Source: Kordiimonas laminariae
Lineage (GTDB): Bacteria; Pseudomonadota; Alphaproteobacteria; Sphingomonadales; Kordiimonadaceae
NCBI RefSeq assembly: GCF_023008165.1
Contig: NZ_JAKQZA010000002.1
Coordinates: 466,867 to 530,866 of the forward strand
Direction of reading: 5' to 3'
DNA: 64,000 nucleotides
Shown here: one piece after another, positions 48,651 to 56,329 of the stretch
Layout: each line of letters starts with the position of its first letter
How positions within the stretch are numbered: the first letter of the stretch is position 1
Notes under the pieces: model-generated
What the model saw: only the letters and a program-made list of their open reading frames with translations
Told to the model about the DNA's origin: nothing
The model's database searches: none
Program-made: the position numbers and the translations under genes

Positions 48651-51266
48651 TTAGAACTTGTATTTAAAGCCCAGAGAAACTGAACGTCCAAGATCATATG
48701 CCTCTGTAATACGGCGATCATCACCAAGAGATTGAGAGAATTGGATACCATCATCAAGAAGGTTCGAAGCCTCAAAGCTGAATTCAAGAATGTTAGAACC
48801 CACTTCAAACTCACGGCTGTATACAAAATCAAGAGTTACAGGTGGCTGTTCAAATTCATCCGGAGCACCGAATGTACCAACAAGGCTAAGACGCTCACTT
48901 GTATAGTTGAATACAAGTGCGAGAGATTCGCCCTTATCGTGATTGTTCCAACCAACCTGCACGTTCGCAAGCCAGTTTGAGAGCCCCTGGAACGGACGTA
49001 CCAAGTTTGTCACATTACCTTGGTTCGCAGCTGCGGTTGTAGTTTCACCATCAACATAAGAAGCGTTAGCTTTAAGGAAAAATTCCTTATTGAGGCCGAG
49101 CCAATCCCAACCAAACCACTCTTGAAGGAATAAGAACTTTTCAAGTTCAACCTCAATACCCGCGTTATCAGCGCTTTCACCATTGATGTAAGTGTAAGTA
49201 ACACTTTCACCTGTAAGGAATACCGAAACCTCAATCGGGTTCGTGAAGTCTTTATAGAAAGCACCGATTGTCAGGCTGTCACCGGCACCAAAATACCACT
49301 CGAAACGTGCATCATAGTTTTTGATCTCTGTTGTCGAAAGGTTTGGATTACCAACAACAAGAATGCCGCGGTTATCATCCAGGAATGGTGCACTTGAAAG
49401 TTCGCGCAAATCCGGACGAGTGATTGTCTCACTATAACCAAGGCGAAGCTGCATGTTATCTACAAACTCATATGTGATGGTTGCAGATGGAAGCAAACGC
49501 TCAAGATCCTGATTAACATTCACAGGTGATAGAAGTACCCGGTCAACTGTATTCACTGTTTGCAGGCTATCTTCGTAGCGTGCACCTAGTGCGATACGAA
49601 CACGGTCGGTTACCTGTGCATCAAAACCAAGGTAACCCTGATAGTTTTTAAGAGATGCTGTGTATGCATCAGATGCATCAAACTGCTCAACAAGCCTTAC
49701 ACCACCTGGGCGAATATTTGCAGGGCCGAAGATAATTTCTGGCACAAGGAAACGAAGATCAGAACCAGCTGATGACGGGATCTGGAAATTATAGCGCACA
49801 AGCCCGAAGCTTCTGTCTTTCTCCAGGTAAGTAAAACCTGTCTTAACATCAACAGCAATATTACCAATATTCAACGGCTGAACGATATCAAAACCAAATT
49901 CCTTAGTTTCTTCATCAAGCGCGTTATATTCAGTCGTGTTACCTGTTGTATTCGCTACAAGCTGGAAACGATCGCTATCATCTTCAAAACGATAAATAGT
50001 ACTACGACGAAGTGGTACATCACGGTCTGAACGAGAATAGTTAGCACGCCATGTTAGCTGAGTATCAAGGAACACATCACTATCGTCAAATAGAGTGAAA
50101 TTGTGATCACCTGTGATCTGGTTCGTCCAAACCTGACTTTCAATCCAGTCAATAGTTGAAGATGTACGCAGTTCATCAGGCTCAGCAGTAAACTGACCAG
50201 TTTCGATAAGCGAGCGCTTGCGAGACTGGCGAAGTACCGTACCTGTGTAGTTCAGTGAGTGGTTCGCGTTGATTTCATATCCAAGCGATAGAATACCATT
50301 CAAGCTAACATTGATATTTGTCTGACGAAGGCCACACTCTGTATCAGCGTCCTGAAACTCTGTCTGATCACAAACCTCAGAACCATAGCTGAAACGAGTT
50401 TCAAGCCCCTGGTTGTTGACCGTGAAGTTACGGCGAACACCTTCACGGTGCACCGTTTCCACATCATAGTTCACCGCAGTGAAGAAACCGAATGCACTTT
50501 CAGAACCAACTTCATAGCGGTTACCAAGCGCAAAGTTCAGCCCTGCACCAGGGAGGCCATTTTCATCATCAATTGACCAGATGTTTGGAATGGCACGGCC
50601 AGCAGCCGCTAGCTCTTCTTCTGACAGGCTTGCAAGAGTGATGTCCTGAAGAAGTTCATCTGGAATATTGCGCTGAGAACCACCAAAGCCGAGAATTTCA
50701 ATACCCGGACCATCGTAGCTAAGAACGTCTTTACCAGTAGATTCAGAGTTATACTTACCTGAGATACCAACTTCCAGGATGAACTCATCCGGAATTGTTT
50801 TCGTACGGATATCAACCACACCCCCAGCGAATTCCAGTGGGTATTCAGGAGAATATGTTTTTTGTACCAGAACAGATTCCACAATACTTGTTGGGAAAAT
50901 ATCAAGCGGCACAACTTTTCTAAGTGGTTCAAGGCTTGGAATAGATGAACCATTCAAAAGCGACGCCGAATAGCGATCACCAAGACCACGAACATATACA
51001 TATTTACCGCCAACCAGCGAAAGACCAGGCAAACGCTGCAAAGCAATAGCAATATCGCCATCACCTGCTTGCGAAAAAGCCTCCGCATCAAGCACGTTAG
51101 CGATTTCAGAGGTCGCGCGCTTTTCATCAGGTACATACTGCCCCAGAACTGTAATTTCCTCTACATCCTGAGCAAGATCGATTTCCTGAGCGAAAGCCTC
51201 GGCAGGTACAAGAAGTACTGTCGAGGCGAGTAGAGCGCTTTTTAATTTAGAGTGGGTGAAATTCAT
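48651..51266 (-). CDS. TonB-dependent receptor adjacent to the T2SS operon
   Basis: An 871-residue receptor. ATG 51266 (MNFTHSKLKSALLASTVLLV) starts the signal peptide ending EAFAQ; the in-frame extension to 51311 is unlikely. A TonB-box-like VEEITVLGQYVPDEKR leads into the plug (about 50-170: ALQRLPGLSLVGGKYVYVRG, QKTYSPEYPLEFAGGVVDIR). The barrel ends in SLGFKYKF. It is flanked by a large surface-type lipoprotein gene upstream and gspC downstream on the same strand. This suggests that it imports a product liberated by secreted or surface proteins, or serves as outer-membrane partner of the lipoprotein. No ligand is evident. Confidence 0.9.
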   Translation of the reverse strand: MNFTHSKLKSALLASTVLLVPAEAFAQEIDLAQDVEEITVLGQYVPDEKRATSEIANVLDAEAFSQAGDGDIAIALQRLPGLSLVGGKYVYVRGLGDRYSASLLNGSSIPSLEPLRKVVPLDIFPTSIVESVLVQKTYSPEYPLEFAGGVVDIRTKTIPDEFILEVGISGKYNSESTGKDVLSYDGPGIEILGFGGSQRNIPDELLQDITLASLSEEELAAAGRAIPNIWSIDDENGLPGAGLNFALGNRYEVGSESAFGFFTAVNYDVETVHREGVRRNFTVNNQGLETRFSYGSEVCDQTEFQDADTECGLRQTNINVSLNGILSLGYEINANHSLNYTGTVLRQSRKRSLIETGQFTAEPDELRTSSTIDWIESQVWTNQITGDHNFTLFDDSDVFLDTQLTWRANYSRSDRDVPLRRSTIYRFEDDSDRFQLVANTTGNTTEYNALDEETKEFGFDIVQPLNIGNIAVDVKTGFTYLEKDRSFGLVRYNFQIPSSAGSDLRFLVPEIIFGPANIRPGGVRLVEQFDASDAYTASLKNYQGYLGFDAQVTDRVRIALGARYEDSLQTVNTVDRVLLSPVNVNQDLERLLPSATITYEFVDNMQLRLGYSETITRPDLRELSSAPFLDDNRGILVVGNPNLSTTEIKNYDARFEWYFGAGDSLTIGAFYKDFTNPIEVSVFLTGESVTYTYINGESADNAGIEVELEKFLFLQEWFGWDWLGLNKEFFLKANASYVDGETTTAAANQGNVTNLVRPFQGLSNWLANVQVGWNNHDKGESLALVFNYTSERLSLVGTFGAPDEFEQPPVTLDFVYSREFEVGSNILEFSFEASNLLDDGIQFSQSLGDDRRITEAYDLGRSVSLGFKYKF

Positions 51267-51302
51267 TTTAGCCACCGTCAGGTTTCCATTATGTGCGCAA
51301 AA

Positions 51303-51329
51303 CCGCAGCAAGGGAGCACCTTGCTGCGG
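51303..51329 (-). promoter_or_regulatory. Hairpin between lipoprotein and TBDR genes
   Basis: Perfect 11-bp arms CCGCAGCAAGG and CCTTGCTGCGG with a 5-nt loop, 16 bp past the lipoprotein stop. The - strand tail is TTTTG, so it could act as a partial terminator that leaves the lipoprotein mRNA more abundant than the TBDR message. Confidence 0.6.
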
Positions 51330-51344
51330 TTATTGTCTAAAGGC

Positions 51345-54236
51345 TTATTCGTTGATCCAAACTGTCCAACCAGCGGCCCAGTTATTTGCAGCATTCTGTA
51401 CAGCACCGATATGGCTTACTGCATCGAAGAAGTTGTTAACTGTCGCAACATTTGTTGCTGTTGCACCGTTCTCTGTTGCACCGTTGATATATGTTTTGAA
51501 AGCATCACCACCAGCCGCAATTACGAGAGTGTCAGCCACAACAATGTTGTTTGATTGGTTAGTGTACCAAGCTTCAAGATCGAATGCGTTGTCGCTATCC
51601 GTGTTGAACACTTCCGAACAAGTTGTGCTTAGCAGAGAGGAAACCATAGTCAGGTTACCAGTCAGATTAGTTGCACTTGAACCAGCGTTTGTGAATGTTG
51701 CAGCATCATCGATATCAAGACATGCATCACCAAAATCAGCTACTACAGTGTTGTAAAGGTTTGCACCTGTACCTTCGCGGAGAAGGATACCGATATCACT
51801 TTCACCACCAGCTTCACCAGCACCGATAATTGTTGAGTTAGCAATCATTGGCTGTGCACGTGGTAGGAAGTCGTTGTTGTTACCAAGGTTATCAGCTTCG
51901 AAGCCCTGATCAGTAGCAGCCTGGTTAGGGTTCTGAATGATCACAACATGCTGAACCTTACCGCGCCAGCCCTGTGTCCAGTCTAGGCTGTCATCATCTG
52001 AACCAGTGATTACAAGGTGCTTAGCGTTTACTGTACCGCCGAAGAATTCGATACCATCATCCGCACCATTGTGTGTTTGAACATAATCAACAGTTGTTCC
52101 TGAACCTACACCTTGGAATGCGATGCTGTTGAACTCATCATCACCTGTGATTGGGTTACCTGCGTAAACTACACGTGTGTAGAACATCTGTCCTGAGCTA
52201 TCGTTATCATCTGTACCACCGTACAAACCACTATCGCCCTCGCCTTCAGCCTCACAAGGAAGACCAACACCGTTACATGTGTTGATTGTTGCACGGCCGT
52301 TAATCACGATGCCGCTCCAAAGAGATGTATCGCTGTCAAGGTTACGTGTATCAGGGTCTAGCGCTGTAAATGTAACAGGCGCATCAACTGTACCGTTTGA
52401 GTTTAACTGTGAACCGCGGGAGATAATCAATACTGAAGTCAGGTTCTGACCCATGATTGTTACACCAGGCTCAATTGTCAGTGTTGCAGCGTCACCGTCA
52501 GCGGCAGGGCTTGCTGGATCTGGACCCATATCAACACCAAACTGTACACGACCGCCAAGAATGTAGTCTAGACCAGATACAAGGCGCATATCTTCTGTGT
52601 ATGTGCCTTCTGGAATTGTACAGGTATTATCACCGTTATCTGTCGTGCCAGTAGGACACTCAGGAGCCGGGTTCAAACCGTAAGTCCAGTTCAATGTCCA
52701 GTTATCAGCAGCATCTGTTGAACGAACTGCGCCAGCGAAGTTTGCTGTATCAAAGAAAGCATCTGTTGCCGCAACATTTGTCGCTGTTACAGCATTTTCA
52801 GCAGAACCATTCACAAACAAGTTGGAAAGTGTTGTTGCTCCAACTTCGTTGTTTGATTGGTTCGTGAAATACGCTTCTAGATCAAATGCGTTATCACTAT
52901 CTGTATTGAACACTTCATTACAGTTCGTGCTTAGAAGTGTTGACTGAATTGTAAGTGTACCAGTTAGGTTAGTCGCGCTTGAACCAGCAGCTGCAAATGT
53001 TGCTGAATCGTCAATATCCATACAAGCGTCGCCAAAATCGGAAACAACAGTGTTAAAGATATTCGCACCAGTACCTTCACGAAGAAGCATACCGATATCG
53101 CTTTCACCACCGCGGCTAGCTGAACCAACAATTGTCATATTGGAAAGCTGTGGCTGCGCACGTGGTGTGAAATCGTTGTTGTTACCAAGGTTATCAGCTT
53201 CGATACCTTGGTCAGAAGCTGCCTGAGCTGGGTTCTGAATGATAACAACGTGCTGTGCTTTACCGCGCCAGCCTTGTGTCCAATCAAGGCTATCATCATC
53301 AGAGCCAGTTAGAACAAGGTATTTAACCTGCGCTGTACCACCGAAGAACTCAATACCATCATCCGCACCGTTATGAATGTGGATAAATTCTAGCTCTGTA
53401 CCGGAACCAACACCCTGAAGTGCCAAGCTGTTAAGCTCGTCATCACCAGTGATTGGGTTACCTGCGTATTTAATCTGTGCATAGCGAATTCTACCGCTGC
53501 TGTCCGTATCATCTGAACCGCCGTAAAGACCACTATCGCCTTCGCCTTCAGCTTCACAAGGAAGACCAACACCATTACATGTGTTGATTGTTGCCTGGCC
53601 GTTCAGGATCAAGCCACCCCACTCTGAAGTGAATGGCTCATCAAGAAGTGCGCCGCTGAAAGCCGCAGGAGCATTCAAGCCAAGCTCAGAAGCCAAACCA
53701 AGATCAAGACCGGATGTGAAAACGATTGGGTTATTCGCTGTACCATTCGCCTGGATTTCAGAACCACGGGAGATAATCAGCACATCCGTGTTTGTCGGCC
53801 CATATAGAGTTGTACCAGCCTCAATCGTCAATGTTGCGTCATCACCAGCTGCAGCATTACCGTCAGCACCTACATCAACACCAATCGCAACACGACCTGA
53901 AATCTGATAAATATTATCTGATGTCAGCGTAACATCATCAGTAATTGTTCCAGAAAGGCGACAATGTGTTGCGTCCCCAACAGAAACAGATTCTGTGCCA
54001 GTAGGACAATTACCTGCGGATGAAACCTCTCGGCCCGCACGATCAGTCACAGAACTGCCAGTGTTACCACCACCATTGCCACCGTTACCGCCATTTCCAC
54101 CGTTACCGCCAGTACCTGGGTTTGGCGCAACCGTGCCCGGAGACTGAAGCTCCGTGCTATCGTCGCCGCATGCAACAAGAGCTACTGATGCAACAGCTGC
54201 CAGCAGCGTATTCCTAATGATCTTATGGTTCTTCAT
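51345..54236 (-). CDS. Large internally duplicated surface lipoprotein (ElpS-like context)
   Basis: A 963-residue protein. The signal peptide ends in lipobox LVAC (Cys23, +2 Gly, so outer-membrane sorting expected). A Gly/Asn-rich linker (about 38-60) follows. The rest is two copies of one domain, about residues 75-500 and 530-960, sharing long identical stretches such as GNPITGDDE, GADDGIEFFGGT, DDDSLDWTQGWRGK and DNLGNNNDFxPRAQP. Each copy has NTCNGVGLPCE and CxxIDD segments, and beta-helix-like repeats. Asp/Asn richness suggests calcium binding. It is a probable surface protein whose release or assembly may involve the adjacent T2SS, by analogy with Caulobacter ElpS; homology to ElpS itself was not tested. 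Confidence 0.75.
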   Translation of the reverse strand: MKNHKIIRNTLLAAVASVALVACGDDSTELQSPGTVAPNPGTGGNGGNGGNGGNGGGNTGSSVTDRAGREVSSAGNCPTGTESVSVGDATHCRLSGTITDDVTLTSDNIYQISGRVAIGVDVGADGNAAAGDDATLTIEAGTTLYGPTNTDVLIISRGSEIQANGTANNPIVFTSGLDLGLASELGLNAPAAFSGALLDEPFTSEWGGLILNGQATINTCNGVGLPCEAEGEGDSGLYGGSDDTDSSGRIRYAQIKYAGNPITGDDELNSLALQGVGSGTELEFIHIHNGADDGIEFFGGTAQVKYLVLTGSDDDSLDWTQGWRGKAQHVVIIQNPAQAASDQGIEADNLGNNNDFTPRAQPQLSNMTIVGSASRGGESDIGMLLREGTGANIFNTVVSDFGDACMDIDDSATFAAAGSSATNLTGTLTIQSTLLSTNCNEVFNTDSDNAFDLEAYFTNQSNNEVGATTLSNLFVNGSAENAVTATNVAATDAFFDTANFAGAVRSTDAADNWTLNWTYGLNPAPECPTGTTDNGDNTCTIPEGTYTEDMRLVSGLDYILGGRVQFGVDMGPDPASPAADGDAATLTIEPGVTIMGQNLTSVLIISRGSQLNSNGTVDAPVTFTALDPDTRNLDSDTSLWSGIVINGRATINTCNGVGLPCEAEGEGDSGLYGGTDDNDSSGQMFYTRVVYAGNPITGDDEFNSIAFQGVGSGTTVDYVQTHNGADDGIEFFGGTVNAKHLVITGSDDDSLDWTQGWRGKVQHVVIIQNPNQAATDQGFEADNLGNNNDFLPRAQPMIANSTIIGAGEAGGESDIGILLREGTGANLYNTVVADFGDACLDIDDAATFTNAGSSATNLTGNLTMVSSLLSTTCSEVFNTDSDNAFDLEAWYTNQSNNIVVADTLVIAAGGDAFKTYINGATENGATATNVATVNNFFDAVSHIGAVQNAANNWAAGWTVWINE

Positions 54237-54339
54237 CGTTTTCCCCGTACGAAGCTCATCGGCTCGGTATTTTTAAGAAACAAGCGAAATTACCGACACA
54301 ACACGTACCGGCTCCCGAGGAAGGACCTAGATTAGAAAT

Positions 54340-54357
54340 GTTTCAGTTTGGTTTCAG
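54340..54357 (-). promoter_or_regulatory. PHO-box-like direct repeat upstream of the lipoprotein gene
   Basis: On the - strand CTGAAAC CAAA CTGAAAC: two identical heptamers with a 4-nt spacer, the geometry of a PhoB box (consensus half CTGTCAT), about 104 bp before the lipoprotein ATG. The half-sites match the consensus at CTG and at position 6 only, so binding is uncertain. Confidence 0.35.
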
Positions 54358-54371
54358 TGAATTTTCTATAG

Positions 54372-54388
54372 TGTTACAATCTGTAACA
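54372..54388. promoter_or_regulatory. TGTTACA/TGTAACA inverted repeat, copy 1
   Basis: Arms TGTTACA (54372-54378) and TGTAACA (54382-54388) with a 3-bp spacer, in the promoter region of the duplicated lipoprotein gene. The same arms recur before the TPR-like gene. The regulator is not known. Confidence 0.45.
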
Positions 54389-54455
54389 ATTATTTAAGTA
54401 ATTGATTTATATAAATATTTTATTATGGCTCATATCAAAGAATACAATTTCTAAA

Positions 54456-54995
54456 TTAAAATATCAACCACACGCTCCAGATTCCCCCACAAATGAAGGG
54501 GCCAAATGGAATCCGACTCTGTAATGTTACATCCGTTTTAAGCATAATTTGGATCACTGCGAAAAGAAGCGCAACCACAGACGCAATCAACAGAACAAAT
54601 GGGAGATTATACCAGCCAAGCCACATGCCAGCAGCAGCCAAAAGCTTCGCATCCCCCATGCCAATACCGCTCTTTCCCCTTATAGCTTCGTAAGCAAGAT
54701 TAAGAAGCACTGGAAACATTAAACCTACCAGCGCCCCAATTAAGTGAGGTTCAATCAGCCAAGGCTCAAGAAACCAGATAAACAACAGGCCTGATAGAAA
54801 AAGCATACCGTTCAACAGATTCGGCAGTCGCATTGTATGAAGATCAAAAAGAGTTAGCACATAGAGATGCAGAAACAGCACAAGCCCAACAAGGGTTGGT
54901 TTTGTTACAAATAAAAGTGCCAATCCAGGCAGTAACAATAAATAGCTAGAGATATGTTTGTAAGGAAATGTCACGCCAGCACCATTTATTCCCAT
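54456..54995 (-). CDS. Prepilin peptidase, short form (GspO/PilD role)
   Basis: A 179-residue A24-family aspartyl protease with about six hydrophobic helices. The catalytic aspartates are in LFDLHTMRLPNLLNGML and in the GxGD-type motif GKSGIGMGDAKLLAAAGMWL. It lacks the N-terminal cytoplasmic methyltransferase/zinc domain of full-length GspO, as in TadV/CpaA-type enzymes. ATG 54995 is chosen because the longer frame to 55046 runs through the terminator of the upstream gene; GTG 54974 is an alternative. Placed near the gsp cluster and the only such enzyme in view, it is the likely processor of the pseudopilins. Confidence 0.8.
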   Translation of the reverse strand: MGINGAGVTFPYKHISSYLLLLPGLALLFVTKPTLVGLVLFLHLYVLTLFDLHTMRLPNLLNGMLFLSGLLFIWFLEPWLIEPHLIGALVGLMFPVLLNLAYEAIRGKSGIGMGDAKLLAAAGMWLGWYNLPFVLLIASVVALLFAVIQIMLKTDVTLQSRIPFGPFICGGIWSVWLIF

Positions 54996-55008
54996 GTCGG
55001 CACGCAAT

Positions 55009-55035
55009 AAAAAAGGCGCGCAACCTATGCGCACC
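55009..55035 (-). terminator. Terminator of the TPR-like gene
   Basis: On the - strand the stem GGTGCGCA / TGCGCGCC (one G-U pair) is followed by six T. It lies 44 bp after the stop of the gene ending at 55079 and rules out the long start of the prepilin peptidase. Confidence 0.85.
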
Positions 55036-55078
55036 CTCTTTAGCAAACTTCCTCGAGATAAGGAAACTGGTTTTAATA

Positions 55079-55456
55079 CTAGCCTTGCTCACCGAGGCGA
55101 CGAAGAGCTCTTTTCGCAATTGTTTTCACACGGTTTGTTTTGCCGCTGCGAAGAAGCGCATAAGGGTTTTCCTTTCCGTTAAGGATTTCCTTGTACATTG
55201 CTACTGCTTCCGTCTGACGGCCAGTTGTGCTGTATACGAAAGCTAGGTTAAGTTTTGCGAAGACATCATCTTCTTTAGCAAAGCTTTTACCAAGGAGAGC
55301 TGTTTCAGCGCTAGACCAGTCCTGCGCTTTCAGTTCTTTGGCAGCATAATTATTTGTGTCTGCTTTATTATCTTGTGCGAATCCTGCGTCAGAAGCCATT
55401 GCAGTAGCTGACAGAATTGTAACACTTAGGATGGTACCGATCGTTTTCATTTTCAT
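55079..55456 (-). CDS. Small exported TPR-like protein
   Basis: A 125-residue protein. ATG 55456 has AGGGA upstream, while the frame extending to 55540 has no support. The signal peptide is MKMKTIGTILSVTILSATAM to about ASDAGFAQ. The mature part has one and a half tetratricopeptide-like helices (VFAKLNLAFVYSTTGRQTEA followed by VAMYKEILNGKENPYALLRS) and a basic tail (TIAKRALRRLGEQG). It may bind another envelope protein. A TGTTACA/TGTAACA inverted repeat lies about 40 bp upstream of the start, as near the lipoprotein gene, hinting at shared regulation. Confidence 0.7.
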   Translation of the reverse strand: MKMKTIGTILSVTILSATAMASDAGFAQDNKADTNNYAAKELKAQDWSSAETALLGKSFAKEDDVFAKLNLAFVYSTTGRQTEAVAMYKEILNGKENPYALLRSGKTNRVKTIAKRALRRLGEQG

Positions 55457-55495
55457 TATATTCCCTTTCGGCAATCTTACTATTATCAACACTTT

Positions 55496-55515
55496 TGTTA
55501 CAGTTATATGTAACA
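55496..55515. promoter_or_regulatory. TGTTACA/TGTAACA inverted repeat, copy 2
   Basis: Arms TGTTACA (55496-55502) and TGTAACA (55509-55515) with a 6-bp spacer, in the promoter region of the TPR-like gene. A lone TGTTACA follows at 55585-55591. The 294-bp gap 55457-55750 is otherwise AT-rich and serves two divergent genes. Confidence 0.5.
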
Positions 55516-55750
55516 GAAAAGATTTATATGTGCCATGCAATATTTAAGGGATTGAAAGGAAAGGATAAATTTTTTTTCAGTTTTTGTTACAAACCGAAGT
55601 TAATAAAATCAATAACTTAATCAAAATTGAACTGATTCGGATATTCCCATGTGAATTTTTTATGACAGTAGCAAAAAAAAGCTGAAATACATAATTTTTC
55701 GGTCTAGCTAGTGCTCAGAGCATTAAATTACTTATTTTGTAGACCGTAAT

Positions 55751-56329
55751 ATGACACTTGATTTTACAGTTGGAATTAAACGCATTGCGATAAGCTTGCT
55801 GGCTATTTCTGCAGTATCGGTTTCTGCCTTTGCAGCACCTGCAAGTGGTGCTTTGTTTGCGGCTGCACCCAAAAGTATTAAACGCCCTGTTGAAACCGTG
55901 TCACCATACTCATTCGGTCTTGAACGGTCTCAACAAGAAACTGCAATTCGTTTTATCCAATATGCCGGTATTGATAAAAACCTCTCGCTCTTGCTTCTAA
56001 ATGATGTGAAAACATCTGCACAAGTGACGGACGCTATCAATCGCATCGGATTTGAGGCTGTAAAAGAAAAAGTTGTTACAGCTATCAAACGCGCTCAGCT
56101 TTCAAATAAAGCTGAATGGACGGAAATGCTCGCTACTGTGTACCTTAATTATTTTGAAGGCACAGAACTTAGCAGCATCCTGACAGAACGTGAAAGCTCA
56201 CCCTTCTTTGCGAAGATGGTCGAGCTACAAACTGCAATTTCTCATGATGTGGATACACAGGGTAAATTGATTTACAAGCGTGCACGCCAACAGGTTTTGG
56301 ACCTGCTCACTAAAGAATTCGCAGCTTAA
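55751..56329 (+). CDS. Exported helical protein of unknown function (DUF2059-like appearance)
   Basis: A 192-residue protein with signal peptide (IAISLLAISAVSVSAFAAPA) and a helical mature domain. The segment ATVYLNYFEGTELSSILTER followed by ESSPFFAKM resembles the DUF2059 pattern of tyrosine/phenylalanine, E-L and S-P residues near the C-terminus. FIQYAGIDKNLSLLLLNDV is another amphipathic helix. The assignment is tentative and there is no known function. Its end overlaps the convergent ABC gene by 4 bp. Ribosome-binding signals are weak (GTAGACCGTAAT before ATG). Confidence 0.6.
   Translation: MTLDFTVGIKRIAISLLAISAVSVSAFAAPASGALFAAAPKSIKRPVETVSPYSFGLERSQQETAIRFIQYAGIDKNLSLLLLNDVKTSAQVTDAINRIGFEAVKEKVVTAIKRAQLSNKAEWTEMLATVYLNYFEGTELSSILTERESSPFFAKMVELQTAISHDVDTQGKLIYKRARQQVLDLLTKEFAA

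Noticed and set aside
51345..54236. Repeats in this stretch as a CRISPR or other DNA repeat array
   Set aside because: They are explained by a duplicated protein domain in one continuous reading frame.
54996..55046. Longer N-terminus of the prepilin peptidase from TTG 55046
   Set aside because: The extension reads through the hairpin and T-tract that terminate the upstream TPR-like gene.
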